From the NCBI RefSeq assembly GCF_002078015.1, contig NZ_LWBP01000067.1:62001-126000 (forward strand): a stretch of 64,000 nucleotides of DNA. Reading direction: 5' to 3'. The position numbers and the translations under genes are program-made. This DNA is from Niastella populi (GTDB taxonomy: Bacteria; Bacteroidota; Bacteroidia; Chitinophagales; Chitinophagaceae). The notes under the pieces are model-generated. The model worked only from the letters and a program-made list of their open reading frames with translations, had not been told where the DNA came from and searched no databases. This document shows positions 52,500-62,782 of the stretch, in pieces. Numbering within the stretch: position 1 is the stretch's first letter; the number at the start of each line of letters is the position of its first letter.

Positions 52500-52823
52500 G
52501 GTAAATATTTTCTACAAAAATTGTATTTGCAATAATAAACATTTCTTTTCCGTCGCTGCTATATGCGTGGTTTTACTCTAACCGTAATATACACCGCTAC
52601 CTTAGCTGTCTCAGTCCGCTATTCCCAATACAGGGGTAACCGTTTTGCCAATCTGAATAATATAAAGCGCAGGGTTTTTTAAAACCAAATGATACATTTA
52701 TTACCATACCGGGTTATCTTAGCGGTATAATAAGCAATGTGAAAATCATGTGTGGTCTTTTAATTGCATGTTATGCATGATTCCAGAAAAATTCCTCAAT
52801 ATTTGTTTACCAAATTATCTAAT
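52500..52823. other. Promoter-bearing spacer before the YqaE pair
   Basis: No gene. Apart from the AATATTTG box near 52799-52806 (one base from TAnnTTTG) and the shared leader 52811-52834, only an inverted ATACCG/CGGTAT pair around TTATCTTAG (52703-52730) stands out. Confidence 0.5.
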
Positions 52824-53237
52824 ATGAAAAAGATAACTACCCGTTTTCTTACCTTACTGGTAATGGTATCTCTTTGTTCTTCCCCGGTGCTGGCAGCTTC
52901 TTTACCTTCGGACAATACTGCTAAAACCGAACCAGCTCCGGCTACAGTGACTACTGCCGTTGAAGAATTCAGGAACCTTTCAAAACATGAGCGCAAATCA
53001 CGGATCAAAGAGGTTAAAAAAGTATTGAAAGAACACAGGGCCGACAAACGGGCCGGGCGTGCAGCAGATACCGATATAGTATTACTGGCTATTCTCGCTA
53101 TCCTGTTACCGCCATTGGCTGTTTATTTGAAAGAAGAAGAAATAAATTCAAGGTTCTGGATCAGCCTGATCCTTACTTTACTTTTCTGGATCCCTGGTGT
53201 AATATTTGCACTGTTGGTTGTTTTTGATGCAATCTAA
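52824..53237 (+). CDS. YqaE/Pmp3-family membrane protein, copy 1
   Basis: 137 residues from ATG 52824, where a signal peptide (MKKITTRFLTLLVMVSLCSSPVLA) begins; the frame opens at 52764. After a helical, basic linker (FRNLSKHERKSRIKEVKKVL) comes a short Pmp3/YqaE domain: helix 1 ILLAILAILLPPLAVYLKEEE and helix 2 ISLILTLLFWIPGVIFALLVV. Pmp3 proteins are small stress-related membrane proteins; here the domain is fused to a signal and linker, and the pair is duplicated in tandem. Confidence 0.88.
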   Translation: MKKITTRFLTLLVMVSLCSSPVLAASLPSDNTAKTEPAPATVTTAVEEFRNLSKHERKSRIKEVKKVLKEHRADKRAGRAADTDIVLLAILAILLPPLAVYLKEEEINSRFWISLILTLLFWIPGVIFALLVVFDAI

Positions 53238-53260
53238 GTCTGGAAAGATTTAAATTATTG

Positions 53261-53290
53261 ATCCCGGCGCCGGCGTCGGGATTTTTTTTT
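53261..53290 (+). terminator. Terminator after YqaE copy 1
   Basis: ATCCCGGCG with CGTCGGGAT (one mismatch) and a ten-T run. Confidence 0.85.
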
Positions 53291-53586
53291 GTTTAGCTGA
53301 ACACCCCTGCATGAGAACCGGTTCCTTTTCGTGAGCCAGGCATGCCTTACCAACCTTTTCATTTCATTCCGTTTACACTGCCACTTATAACCGTCATACA
53401 CAATCACCCGATCACCGCCCTCATTTGATAATGTCAACCGTTTTTATACCCCATGCTTAGTAACAATATTGTTTGAAATAAAGCAATGTACACATTCAAT
53501 ACTAAGCGCTTTTTGCATTAAACTGTCGTGTGAACATTTTGTATGTGTTTAATTGTATGCAGCTATGATTCTGAAAATTTCCGCAT

Positions 53587-53594
53587 TATCTTTG
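53587..53594 (+). promoter_or_regulatory. -7 box TATCTTTG for YqaE copy 2
   Basis: Perfect TAnnTTTG match, 19 bases before the ATG. Copy 1 has the related AATATTTG at the same distance. Confidence 0.55.
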
Positions 53595-53613
53595 TTCACC
53601 CAAATTATCTAAT

Positions 53614-54078
53614 ATGAAAAAGATCACTACCCGATTCCTGTTATTATTGTTGATGGTATCTGTTTCGGCTACATCTGTACCTGCGGCCTCCGTTCCTGCT
53701 ACCGAACCTGTGACAACAAGTGAACCCGTACCCGCTGCAGCAAAAGCCGAACCATCGCATGAAACAGTAAAATCGGCGGTTGATGAGCTCAATAATCTAT
53801 CGAAAGCTGAAAAGAAGAGCCGGCTTAAAGAAGCAAAAAAAGCGTTTAAGGAGTACAAGAAAAAGAAAAAAGAGGGTATGATGGATGAAGACGCCCGTCT
53901 TATCTTACTGGTTATTCTTGCTATTCTTTTACCACCTTTGGCAGTATTTCTGAAAGAAGAAGAGCTCAACTATAAAACAGTGCTGGCCCTGTTGCTCTGT
54001 TTACTGGCAATTTTTTCTTTTGCCTGGTGGCTCATTCCAGTATTATACGCATTATTGGTAGTATTCGATGTACTATAA
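53614..54078 (+). CDS. YqaE/Pmp3-family membrane protein, copy 2
   Basis: 154 residues, same design as the gene 0.4 kb upstream: signal (MKKITTRFLLLLLMVSVSAT), a linker with more lysine and a TEP/PAA-rich first part, and the same pair of helices (LILLVILAILLPPLAVFLKEEE and LALLLCLLAIFSFAWWLIPVLYALLVV). The second helix is longer with an added W-rich stretch. It has its own promoter and terminator, so the two copies are independent. Confidence 0.88.
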   Translation: MKKITTRFLLLLLMVSVSATSVPAASVPATEPVTTSEPVPAAAKAEPSHETVKSAVDELNNLSKAEKKSRLKEAKKAFKEYKKKKKEGMMDEDARLILLVILAILLPPLAVFLKEEELNYKTVLALLLCLLAIFSFAWWLIPVLYALLVVFDVL

Positions 54079-54098
54079 TTAATTACTATTAATTTAAG

Positions 54099-54128
54099 AG
54101 CCCCGACGGTTCCGTCGGGGCTTTTTTA
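54099..54128 (+). terminator. Terminator after YqaE copy 2
   Basis: AGCCCCGACGG and CCGTCGGGGCT form an 11-bp arm pair around TT, followed by six Ts. Confidence 0.92.
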
Positions 54129-54302
54129 TTGGGCGGCGCCGCCGGGCCTTATAAACGTTTTGTGGCCATGGTTATACTGCCGGCCGACCGTACGTGGATG
54201 GAAGTGCAAAGATCAACAGGCAATACCTAACATTTTAAAGGGTGAGCCATCCGCAGTTGCCAGATGCCCACCCTTTCTACGTTTTTGTGTTTCAGCTATT
54301 AC

Positions 54303-55193
54303 TTACAAATTAATTTCAACGCTGCCGTTTGCCCAGGTGAGCAAAGCTCTTTTATCGCAATCGCCACCGGCACCAAAATCAAGGTACAACACGCGGTCAT
54401 TGATAGTAATTTTCAACACGCCTTTTGTGATCCAATGACAGGCCACCGGTTTAATAAGCGGCGATTCGGTATTCTTTGTTACAGTAATGCCATTGGCATA
54501 TTTGATCTGCGTACGTACTTCTATCGAATACACATCATCGGCACAGGCAATGGTTGAAGCGCCTTCAATTTGAGTAACCGTTTTGGTGCCTTCATAAGTA
54601 AATCCTCTTCCATTGGGCCAGCTTACTTTACCGCCTTCAATTTTAACGGAATACTTTACGGCGCCATTGGCACTGAGATTGGTAATTGTTTTTACGCCTT
54701 CGATATGTGCGCGGTTAACATAAAAATTCTGTAAGGTGATCGTCAATACAGCGCCCGGTTTGCGGGGTGGTGCAGAGAAGTGTAAGATAACTTTACCTTT
54801 TCTGAGTTTGCCATCACGGCAAATACAGCCGTCGCCATAATCTACAGTAACTTTTTTCGGAAATGTGGTGTCGTTAGGTTCAGCAGTGATCGTAACACAG
54901 GGACCTAATTTCAGTGCGAGGTTTACAAACAGGTCGATGCGAATACGTGCGGTGTTGTCATCGGTTGCTATACGGCCATTATCAATAGCGCCGCTTTCCA
55001 TATCGGCGCCTGCAGCCAGGCCCAGTTCGGTGATGTCGTCATATTCGGTTTCGGCGGCTGCATCTTCCTGGCTGATCGTTTGGGCTTCTGTATCGCTTAC
55101 AGGTGTTTGTGTACTGTTATCCTTTTTACAGGAAACTACCGATAAAGCGATCAGAAAGAGCATAGCAATAGCTGCTGAAATTCTACATTTCAT
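54303..55193 (-). CDS. Secreted lipoprotein of unknown function
   Basis: 296 residues. The signal ends VVSC, lipid cysteine at residue 22, followed by KKDNSTQTP and an acidic Q/E/D linker. The rest has no domain I recognise but a typical Bacteroidota repeat of beta strands: VTVDYGDGCICRDGKLRKGKVILHFS, then GVKTITNLSANGAVKYSVKIEGGKVSWPNG. Cysteines at GDGCICRDG, IACADD, VACHW and GGDCDKR may pair. Convergent with YqaE copy 2. Confidence 0.65.
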   Translation of the reverse strand: MKCRISAAIAMLFLIALSVVSCKKDNSTQTPVSDTEAQTISQEDAAAETEYDDITELGLAAGADMESGAIDNGRIATDDNTARIRIDLFVNLALKLGPCVTITAEPNDTTFPKKVTVDYGDGCICRDGKLRKGKVILHFSAPPRKPGAVLTITLQNFYVNRAHIEGVKTITNLSANGAVKYSVKIEGGKVSWPNGRGFTYEGTKTVTQIEGASTIACADDVYSIEVRTQIKYANGITVTKNTESPLIKPVACHWITKGVLKITINDRVLYLDFGAGGDCDKRALLTWANGSVEINL

Positions 55194-55354
55194 GTGTATT
55201 CTTTTAAAGTGTAAAAATTTGCTTATTGGTGAAGTGCGGGTTTTTGATGGAGGATTATAATCAAAGTTTAATTACATGTTAAAAAAATCTACCGGCATGT
55301 TATGCTATATTAATGGCCACCTGAACCGGGCTAAAAGTTAAAGGCCTGCAGCTT

Positions 55355-55450
55355 AAAGCCAATACAGCTTTGTATTTTCAGCATTTTGCTTTGGGCTGTT
55401 GGCTTTCCGCTTTTTGCTTTCGGCTTTCGGCTTTTTGCTTTTTGCTGTAA
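55355..55450. repeat. GCTTT/GGCTTTC word repeats
   Basis: CTTTTTGCTTTCGGCTTTCGGC-type words in the spacer upstream of threonine aldolase, related to the AGCCGAAAGC words at 7261. Confidence 0.75.
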
Positions 55451-55532
55451 CCTTACCGCTTTCTCGCCGGTGCTTTTTTTGCAAATTCCTTATTGGTGAT
55501 TACATTTATCATTCATTATCATAACACCAATT

Positions 55533-56555
55533 ATGACAGTCGATTTGCGATCAGATACAGTAACCCAACCAACAGCAGGTATGCTGGAAACGATGTTAAG
55601 AGCGCCCGTAGGCGATGATGTATTTGGAGAAGATGCTACAGTGAATATGCTGGAATCGATGGCAGCGGAATTGTTTGGCATGGAAGCCGCCTTGTATTGT
55701 CCCACGGGCACCATGAGCAACCAGATCGCCATTAAAGTACATACCCAGCCAGGCGATGAAGTGATCTGTGATCAAACAGCGCATGTGTACCAGTATGAAG
55801 GCGGCGGCATGGCATTCAACGCCGGCGTGCAATCGAGATTATTACCGGGCAACCGCGGGCGCATCACCGCCGAACAGGTGGCAGCAGCCATCAATCCCGA
55901 TGATGTACATAAAGCACATACTTCGCTTGTTTGTCTTGAAAACACCTCCAACCGCGGAGGCGGCAGTTGTTATGATATAGAGGAGATACAACATATACGC
56001 ACCGTGTGCGATAAAAACAACCTTTCATTACATCTCGACGGCGCGCGTCTATTCAACGCCATTGTTGCACGTAACGAATCGCCAAAACAATACGGCGCCC
56101 TGTTTCACAGCATTTCGGTTTGTTTGAATAAAGGATTGGGTTGTCCTATTGGAAGTATTCTTATGGGCAGCCAGCCTTTTATTAAAAAAGCGCGGCGGAT
56201 TCGTAAGGTATTTGGCGGTGGTATGCGACAGGCCGGTTATATGGCCGCCTGTGGTGTTTATGCGCTTAAAAATAACATCATCGGTCTGCAACAGGACCAT
56301 GAGAATGCCAAAGAAATTGCAAGCAATCTTATTAAAACAACATTTACCACCGGGCTTTTACCGGTAGAAACGAATATCATCATCTTTGAAATTCAACCAC
56401 CCTATCAGCCGGCACAAATAGCAGCGGCACTAAAAGAAAAGAATATCCTGGTGATCCCCATCTCCCCTACCCAGATAAGGATGGTGCTGCATTTGGGAAT
56501 AACGCAGGAGATGGTAGAGTATGTTGTCAATACGATCCTAAACCTGCAGGTGTAA
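55533..56555 (+). CDS. ltaE: Low-specificity L-threonine aldolase
   Basis: 340 residues of the PLP fold-type I aldolase family. It cleaves threonine or allo-threonine to glycine and acetaldehyde. The family pattern is strong: [57 protein letters not shown] and the PLP lysine in [14 protein letters not shown] (about residue 199). Single gene. The short C-terminal extension looks normal. Confidence 0.93.
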   Translation: MTVDLRSDTVTQPTAGMLETMLRAPVGDDVFGEDATVNMLESMAAELFGMEAALYCPTGTMSNQIAIKVHTQPGDEVICDQTAHVYQYEGGGMAFNAGVQSRLLPGNRGRITAEQVAAAINPDDVHKAHTSLVCLENTSNRGGGSCYDIEEIQHIRTVCDKNNLSLHLDGARLFNAIVARNESPKQYGALFHSISVCLNKGLGCPIGSILMGSQPFIKKARRIRKVFGGGMRQAGYMAACGVYALKNNIIGLQQDHENAKEIASNLIKTTFTTGLLPVETNIIIFEIQPPYQPAQIAAALKEKNILVIPISPTQIRMVLHLGITQEMVEYVVNTILNLQV

Positions 56556-56665
56556 CCTGGCTTCATGAATAGCATCGGCATGTTGCCCGGTAAGCGGCAA
56601 CATACTTCTATTCACAGAGGCAATCAACTTTATCTCCCTGAAAACAGAAACTTTAAACCTGCAAC

Positions 56666-57517
56666 ATGAAACACTTACTCATAGCATTTATTCTCTTTGT
56701 AAATGCAGCGGCATCATTTTCTCAACAGGATTCCCTGGTATTTACTTCCGCCCAATGGGAAACCAAAGACGTTGCACCGGGCATCGTTTGGAAACATTAT
56801 CATTTTAAAAAAGACCTGTTCAATTCGAACCAGAACGTCAATATCATTGAAATAAAACTTAAAAAGAAAAAACGGGCAATTGCACTTGCCTGTGAAGCCA
56901 AAACGCTTAAACCCGTAAGTGAATTTGGAAGATTGGCCGGCGCCATTGCCGCCATCAATGGCAATTTTTTCGATATAAAGAACGGCGGTTCGGTAGATTA
57001 TATAAAACTGAACGATTCGGTGGTGAGCAATAACCGCCTGTGGGCGAATAATACAAGGGCGCGGCACCAGCAGGCCGCGGTGGCTATAAAAAAAGGCAGG
57101 CTGCAAATTGAAAAATGGGACGGGTCGGCCGACTGGGAATCGAAGCTGAAAGCAGCCGACATCATGAATTCCGGTCCATTACTGCTATGGCAGGGTGAAC
57201 GCCAGGCGCTCGATACCGGCGAATTCAACCGGGCACGCCACCCCCGCACAGCCGTTGCCTGCCGCGGCAAAAAACACGTATTGTTCATTACCGTCGATGG
57301 CCGTAATGAACAGTCGGCCGGGATGTCGCTGCCCGAACTGGCCAGTATCATCAAATGGTTAAAGGCAAAGGACGGCATCAATATGGACGGCGGCGGTTCC
57401 ACTACCATGTGGATCGGCAACCAGGCCGGTAATGGGGTGGTTAATTACCCTTCCGATAATAAGAAATGGGACCATGCGGGGGAACGAAAAGTGGCAAATG
57501 CGATTATCGTAAAGTAA
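56666..57517 (+). CDS. Secreted phosphodiester glycosidase-family (NAGPA-like) protein
   Basis: 283 residues with a signal peptide (MKHLLIAFILFVNAAASFSQ) and a NAGPA domain (PF09992) with AAINGNFFD, a strand pair, RTAVACRGKKHVLFITVDGR and DGINMDGGGSTTMWI, which is the catalytic/metal site in phosphodiester glycosidases. Members hydrolyse sugar phosphodiesters, with bacterial examples acting in envelope or exopolysaccharide turnover. Isolated; followed by CCGGTTACC-type words. Confidence 0.9.
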   Translation: MKHLLIAFILFVNAAASFSQQDSLVFTSAQWETKDVAPGIVWKHYHFKKDLFNSNQNVNIIEIKLKKKKRAIALACEAKTLKPVSEFGRLAGAIAAINGNFFDIKNGGSVDYIKLNDSVVSNNRLWANNTRARHQQAAVAIKKGRLQIEKWDGSADWESKLKAADIMNSGPLLLWQGERQALDTGEFNRARHPRTAVACRGKKHVLFITVDGRNEQSAGMSLPELASIIKWLKAKDGINMDGGGSTTMWIGNQAGNGVVNYPSDNKKWDHAGERKVANAIIVK

Positions 57518-57718
57518 TGAAAGAAATGTTTCCCTGCCCTGTTAGGCAGCCGGGCATCTGGGTACCGGTTACCGGGTGCCGGTACAGGAAAAACAGAAGC
57601 TGGTTAACGGCTTTTCCCTTATAACAGGAAACCGGTAACCTGCAACTACCTCCTGCCATCAGGAACTTTCAACATAGTACGAAGAAACATTTACTTTTGA
57701 GGCCTAATTTAAAGACGT
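57518..57718. other. Spacer with CCGGTTACC/CCGGTAAC words and a promoter box
   Basis: The words (GGTACCGGTTACCGGGTGCCGG and ACCGGTAACC) resemble the hairpin after miaB; the -7 box TACTTTTG is at 57692-57699. Confidence 0.6.
57692..57699 (+). promoter_or_regulatory. -7 box TACTTTTG for pgi
   Basis: Perfect TAnnTTTG match, 19 bases before the start codon. Confidence 0.55.
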
Positions 57719-59377
57719 ATGTTACCAAAGATCAAGCCGCACCATACCGAAGCGTGGGATAAACTCGAACGCCATTATAAAAAAATTGCCGACACCCATT
57801 TGCGCGAACTGTTTGCCGACGACCCGGAAAGATTCAAAAACTTTTCCATTTCGTTTGAAGACATTCTGTTCGATTTCTCCAAGAATCGCATCACACAAAA
57901 AACGCTTTCATTGCTTACCGACCTCGCCAATGAATGCAAACTGCCCGAAGCCATAGAGGCCATGTTCACCGGCGCTGCCATCAATGAAACGGAAGGCAGA
58001 TCTGTACTGCATACCGCCCTGCGCAACTTCGACAACGACCCCATTTACGCGCAGGAGAAAAACGTAATGCCGCAGGTTCACCAGGTATTACAACAAATGA
58101 AACAATTCTGTAACCGTATTCACAGCGGTGAATGGACTGGTTACACCGGCAATAAAATAAAATACATCGTCAACATCGGTATCGGTGGCAGCGATCTCGG
58201 TCCGTACATGGTTACCGAAGCCCTGAAGCCTTACTGGAAAAAAGACATCCAGGTTTTCTTTGTTTCGAATGTCGATGCCACCCATATTGCCGAAACCTTA
58301 CGGAAGGTAACACCGCAGGAAACACTCTTCCTCATTGCATCAAAAACATTCACTACCCAGGAAACCATGACCAACGCCCATACGGCGCGTAACTGGTTCC
58401 TTGAAGCAGCCGGTGACGAAAGTTATGTTGCCAAACATTTCGTGGCGCTAAGCACCAATGAAAAAGAAGTGGTGAAGTTCGGAATCGACAAAGCCAATAT
58501 GTTCGAATTCTGGGACTGGGTTGGCGGCCGTTATTCCCTGTGGAGCGCCATTGGTTTATCCATTGCGCTTACCATCGGCTACGAACATTTTGAGTCGCTT
58601 TTAAAAGGCGCTAATTCAGCCGATAATCATTTTCGCACCACGGCTTTGGAAAATAACATTCCGGTAATAATGGCGCTTATAGGCCTGTGGTATACCAACT
58701 TTTTCGATAGCCAAACAGAAGCCATTCTGCCATACGATCAATACCTGCATCGCTTTGCCGCCTATTTTCAACAGGGCAATATGGAAAGCAATGGTAAAAG
58801 CGTCGATCGCAAAGGCAAAACCGTTCGGTACAATACCGGTCCGGTAATCTGGGGCGAACCCGGCACCAATGGCCAGCACGCGTTTTACCAACTGATACAC
58901 CAGGGCACCGTACTGATCCCCTGCGATTTCATTGCGCCGGCTATCAGCCACAACCCTATTGGCGACCATCATGCCAAACTGTTATCCAACTTCTTTGCGC
59001 AAACAGAAGCGCTGATGAACGGAAAGACCGAAGTGGAAGCTGAAGCGGAACTGATAAAAGCGGGCAAAACGCCGGAGGAAATAAAAGCCCTGTTGCCATT
59101 CAAAGTATTTACCGGCAACCGGCCTACCAATTCGATCCTGATCAAAAAGATAACACCATATACATTGGGTCAGCTCATTGCCTTATATGAGCATAAGATC
59201 TTTGTACAGGGCGTTATCTGGAATATCTTCAGCTTTGACCAATGGGGTGTTGAACTGGGCAAACAACTGGCCAATAACATTCTGCCCGAGCTGCAGAACG
59301 ACAACCCGGTAAGCAAACACGATTCAAGCACCAATGGCCTTATTAACGCCTGGAAAAGAATGCGGTCGGAAGTATAA
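57719..59377 (+). CDS. pgi: Glucose-6-phosphate isomerase
   Basis: 552 residues, the long bacterial type. It converts glucose-6-phosphate and fructose-6-phosphate. The two PGI signatures are [14 protein letters not shown] with [15 protein letters not shown], and the catalytic region [36 protein letters not shown]; the second signature is [28 protein letters not shown] motif histidine [16 protein letters not shown] is present. Single gene with its own -7 box. Confidence 0.96.
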   Translation: MLPKIKPHHTEAWDKLERHYKKIADTHLRELFADDPERFKNFSISFEDILFDFSKNRITQKTLSLLTDLANECKLPEAIEAMFTGAAINETEGRSVLHTALRNFDNDPIYAQEKNVMPQVHQVLQQMKQFCNRIHSGEWTGYTGNKIKYIVNIGIGGSDLGPYMVTEALKPYWKKDIQVFFVSNVDATHIAETLRKVTPQETLFLIASKTFTTQETMTNAHTARNWFLEAAGDESYVAKHFVALSTNEKEVVKFGIDKANMFEFWDWVGGRYSLWSAIGLSIALTIGYEHFESLLKGANSADNHFRTTALENNIPVIMALIGLWYTNFFDSQTEAILPYDQYLHRFAAYFQQGNMESNGKSVDRKGKTVRYNTGPVIWGEPGTNGQHAFYQLIHQGTVLIPCDFIAPAISHNPIGDHHAKLLSNFFAQTEALMNGKTEVEAEAELIKAGKTPEEIKALLPFKVFTGNRPTNSILIKKITPYTLGQLIALYEHKIFVQGVIWNIFSFDQWGVELGKQLANNILPELQNDNPVSKHDSSTNGLINAWKRMRSEV

Positions 59378-59475
59378 TAAAAAGTCATCTTGACAGCTAT
59401 TATGTTAACCGGAACTAATAAGCGCTGGTTCAGGCTAAATATATCCACTGAATGTCGATAAAATTGACCCGGGGT

Positions 59476-59509
59476 TTGTAATAAAATATTAGCAAGAACG
59501 TTATATTTG
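59476..59509 (+). promoter_or_regulatory. Promoter TTG-N23-TATATTTG
   Basis: TTG at 59476-59478, 23 bases, then TATATTTG at 59502-59509, a full match to TAnnTTTG; the ATG follows 46 bases later. Confidence 0.55.
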
Positions 59510-59555
59510 GCACTTATTAATCAAAACAACAATTTGTAGCTTAAAAACCCTTAAA

Positions 59556-60059
59556 ATGCGCAAACCTATTATTTTAGTGGTTGCTCTGCTTGCAACTATC
59601 GCCACCTTTGCACAAGATAAAATGCACAAACATACAGGAGAAAAACTGGATGTTAAGATCCTCAAAGTTGGCGAATTTGTAATTACCTACACTTACCCCA
59701 ACGAAACAGCTGAGCAAACTATTGGCAAATACGCTGTTGCTAAAATTGAGTATGCAAGTGGCCGTAAGGAAGACATCACTGAAAAAATTGTTATTACTGG
59801 CAAAGACGACTGGGAAAAAGTAGTTATCCTGGAAGATGTAGCTAACTCTGTAGGTCTTAAAAAACAAGGCGAGATCAGAGGTAAAACCGCTGGTATGCTT
59901 TCTTACCGCACAGCAGGCAATGCAGACAGGAAATCAATGGAAAGACTGAAAAAAGAAGCTGCTGAATTAGGCGCCCCATTCGTATTGCTTACAAGCGAAA
60001 AAGACAGCAGATGGTCTACCCAGTCCATCAAAAAAGGCTTTGCTTATTCGTACAAATAA
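59556..60059 (+). CDS. Secreted protein of unknown function
   Basis: 167 residues with a signal peptide (MRKPIILVVALLATIATFAQ). No domain is recognised: a beta-strand half (LDVKILKVGEFVITYTYPNE, KYAVAKIEYASGRKEDI) and a helical half (ADRKSMERLKKEAAELGAPFVLLTSEKD). Codon use is strongly biased, suggesting it is well expressed. A perfect promoter box precedes it and a strong terminator follows. Confidence 0.6.
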   Translation: MRKPIILVVALLATIATFAQDKMHKHTGEKLDVKILKVGEFVITYTYPNETAEQTIGKYAVAKIEYASGRKEDITEKIVITGKDDWEKVVILEDVANSVGLKKQGEIRGKTAGMLSYRTAGNADRKSMERLKKEAAELGAPFVLLTSEKDSRWSTQSIKKGFAYSYK

Positions 60060-60100
60060 CAAGCGATTAAAGCTAAAATTGAATCAGACTTTAAGTATAA

Positions 60101-60138
60101 AAAAGAGGGTGTTTCTTCAACGAAACACCCTCTTTTTA
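60101..60138 (+). terminator. Strong terminator
   Basis: AAAGAGGGTGTTTC and GAAACACCCTCTTT form a 14-bp stem around TTCAAC; a five-T run follows. Confidence 0.93.
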
Positions 60139-60230
60139 TTCGGGAACCTGGTTAAACCGGGTTGCCTTATATGCTTAAAAAGCCCTACGTTTATTTCTGA
60201 TACGTTCTCTTTACGTTTTTGAGGAATCTT

Positions 60231-60830
60231 TTATAAAAATCTGGTTCCTAAATACACCTGAAATCCCTGGTTTTTCCATTTTTCTCTATCATCGATATCA
60301 TTGATATTGGTTAGCCCTATTACGTAACGGCCGCCAATTTTAACGCCGCCGATGTTCAGCTGCACACCACCCAGTGCCGAAAAATCGCCCTTCTTGAAGG
60401 CCTCTTCTCCGTTCTTTATAAGGCTCTTATCCTGGTTAAGCAGCACGCCAAACTGGGGTCCGAGCTGAAATGAAATGATCTTGGCCGGGGAGTAACTGAA
60501 CAGGATAGGAATACTTAAGTAATTCAGTTTACCTTTTACATCATTGACGCCTTCCGGATAAATATCATTGAATCTTGTACTGGTGCGGAAATTCGTCTGG
60601 TTCCACATTACTTCGGGTTGAATGCCTATTTCCTTGGTAAAGTTGATTTCGGCAAATGCGCCCACGTTGTATCCAAAAATAAATTCATCTTTCATCGATG
60701 TGCCGTCAACTTTAAAGATATTGGCACCAGCTTTTGCACCGATGTGAAATCCGCCCCCACCTCTTTGTGCAAATGAAAGCGAAGTCAGAGTTGAAGCAAT
60801 TGTTAATAACGCCAGGGATTTTAGTTTCAT
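60231..60830 (-). CDS. Outer-membrane beta-barrel protein (PorT-like family)
   Basis: 199 residues: signal (MKLKSLALLTIASTLTSLSFAQ), glycine stretch RGGGGFHIG, then eight-strand-type barrel sequence of the outer membrane protein beta-barrel family (PF13568): GAKAGANIFKVDG, GAFAEINFTKEIGIQPEVMWNQTNF, KLNYLSIPILFSYSP, FQLGPQFGVLL, VKIGGRYVIGLTNI. Function of such barrels is not specific. Same strand as the next gene but 110 bp apart. Confidence 0.88.
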   Translation of the reverse strand: MKLKSLALLTIASTLTSLSFAQRGGGGFHIGAKAGANIFKVDGTSMKDEFIFGYNVGAFAEINFTKEIGIQPEVMWNQTNFRTSTRFNDIYPEGVNDVKGKLNYLSIPILFSYSPAKIISFQLGPQFGVLLNQDKSLIKNGEEAFKKGDFSALGGVQLNIGGVKIGGRYVIGLTNINDIDDREKWKNQGFQVYLGTRFL

Positions 60831-60940
60831 ATTCTGTTATTTATGGTTCAACTATAGAATTTCAACTTATATGCCAAGGTTCAGCAATGCCTGTTAATTT
60901 GTCTTAACAGCTGCGTGAAGAGATGCCTAAAAATCAGGTG

Positions 60941-61942
60941 TCAGAAACTGATTCCGGCGGTAATGGAATAAACGGTGCTGAGTTTTGAACCGGCGTCATC
61001 GAGGTCCTGAAGAAAATAATCGAACAGTACCTGCGACTGTAACAGGAACCTGCCTTTCAGATAACTGCCCCTGAGCGCCAGGCAGGCCGATTGTAACGCA
61101 AATTGTGTATTATCTGAGATCTCAGAATTACTGGGCAATGAATTGGCCCGTACCGGTGAAAAGTTATACGAATAAGATGTATTGAAGCCATAGTTCTGCG
61201 TACCGGCATTCAACATGGCAATGGGCGTTAACGTTATATTATCCGATTTGCTCAGCACACCGTACCAGTCTATATCTTTGCGTACAGATATGGTTGCTGA
61301 AAAGTCGCGTACCGAGAGCTCGTTCTTTATGATCACATAATAGCGGTTGCGGAGCAAACGCAACAGGCGGTCGGCTTCTCTCTTCTCATATTCTTCCTTA
61401 CTTCCCCAACCGTAGCTCAGGCTTAGCGTGGGCCGCACCCACCATTTCTTGTATGAGAAATAGGCGAACAGTTCATTTTGAATAGGCGTTGTATAAAAGT
61501 CGAGCGAATCTTTGGTGATATATCTCGTATATGCGATACCAGTTGAAAAGCTCTTTTTTATACAGTCGTATGACGGACTAAATGAATATTGATAAAAATT
61601 CATCCCGTTATTCAACAGCGCATAGGCTGAAGCGGAAATACCGAAGCCTGACTTATGAAAGTACCCGGCCGATGGTGAAAAAATGAGTTTCTTTTCGGTA
61701 TTGATGGTAACGGAATTTTTTTCATTAAAACTGAAGAAACCGGTACCGATGCCTGCATTGAGGGTAAAGAAGCTTTTACGGCCAATAAGGCTGTCCAAAT
61801 AGGAATCAAAATCTTTTAGCAATGAATCCATAATGGCCGTGGTATCGCCTTTTAGAAATAACGAATCGAGTTTTCCCCCGTTTTGGGAAAAACCTGATTG
61901 CATAGCAAGGGTAAAAACAAGCAGAACGAGCAATTTCTTCAT
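60941..61942 (-). CDS. Secreted barrel-like protein of unknown function
   Basis: 333 residues from ATG 61942, where a signal peptide begins (MKKLLVLLVFTLAMQSGFSQ); the frame opens at 62035 with no signal. Residues 55 to the end alternate aromatic and polar strands (FSFNEKNSVTINTEKKLIFSPSAGYFHKSGFGISASAYALL and YSFSPSYDCIKKSFSTGIAYTRYI), compatible with an outer-membrane barrel. I do not recognise a family. Divergent from the LytTR gene. Confidence 0.6.
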   Translation of the reverse strand: MKKLLVLLVFTLAMQSGFSQNGGKLDSLFLKGDTTAIMDSLLKDFDSYLDSLIGRKSFFTLNAGIGTGFFSFNEKNSVTINTEKKLIFSPSAGYFHKSGFGISASAYALLNNGMNFYQYSFSPSYDCIKKSFSTGIAYTRYITKDSLDFYTTPIQNELFAYFSYKKWWVRPTLSLSYGWGSKEEYEKREADRLLRLLRNRYYVIIKNELSVRDFSATISVRKDIDWYGVLSKSDNITLTPIAMLNAGTQNYGFNTSYSYNFSPVRANSLPSNSEISDNTQFALQSACLALRGSYLKGRFLLQSQVLFDYFLQDLDDAGSKLSTVYSITAGISF

Positions 61943-62086
61943 ACGTTTGCTAATTATCCGTACAGGGGTATACCGGGTGCTTAGATCAGAGCACAACGAA
62001 GATGAGATAAAAAAAATTGTAGCCGGTTTAATCATTACTATTTTTTTGCTAACTTATATTACCTTAACTATTACGACCATTACGCT

Positions 62087-62782
62087 ATGATAACCTGTTT
62101 AATAGTTGATGATAACGATCTGTCGAGGCTCACTTTGCATCAGTTGGCGCTGCAAACCGGAAGGTTGCAGATCACCGGCGAATGTAAAGACGCTATTGAG
62201 GCTCACCGCAATATTACGGCCAATCCGCCTGATTTGGTTCTTTTAGACATAGAAATGCCGGGCATGACCGGCCTTGAATTGTTGAAAATATTGCCCAAAC
62301 AAACACTTGCCATTCTCACCACCTCCCGGAAACAATATGCGGCTGAAGCCTTTGACCTGAACGTGGTAGATTACCTTATAAAGCCGGTAAACCTGCCCCG
62401 CCTGATGCAGGCTATTGACAAAGTGAGTGATATCCTGAGCCGCAACGATTCGGAAGTTACCGCCGCCGTAGATGATTACCTGTTCATCAGGGATAACAAC
62501 ATATTGAAAAAATTAAAGCTGGGTGAAATATTATGGATAGAAGCCATGGGTGATTACGTTAAAATACGCACTGAAACCCAATGGCATATTGTACACACCA
62601 CACTTAAAGCGGTTGAAGAAAAGATCAATTCTGCAAAACTGATGCGTGTTCACCGGAGTTATATCATTTCCCTCGATAAGATCGATTCTATTGAAGATGG
62701 CGCCGTCAACATCATAAATACCGCTATTCCCGTAGCCGAAAGCTACCGGAGTAAATTAATTCAGAAGATAAAGTTATTGTAA
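62087..62782 (+). CDS. LytTR-family response regulator
   Basis: 231 residues. A receiver domain (DDN at residues 8-10, phospho-acceptor LLDIEMPG with D54, the conserved T in TTSRKQYA and K in LIKPVN) and a LytTR DNA-binding domain (about 130-231: DYLFIRDNNILKKLKLGEILWIEAMGDYVKIRTETQW, RVHRSYIISLDKIDSI). The sensor kinase gene 246 bases downstream on the same strand may be its partner. Confidence 0.95.
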   Translation: MITCLIVDDNDLSRLTLHQLALQTGRLQITGECKDAIEAHRNITANPPDLVLLDIEMPGMTGLELLKILPKQTLAILTTSRKQYAAEAFDLNVVDYLIKPVNLPRLMQAIDKVSDILSRNDSEVTAAVDDYLFIRDNNILKKLKLGEILWIEAMGDYVKIRTETQWHIVHTTLKAVEEKINSAKLMRVHRSYIISLDKIDSIEDGAVNIINTAIPVAESYRSKLIQKIKLL

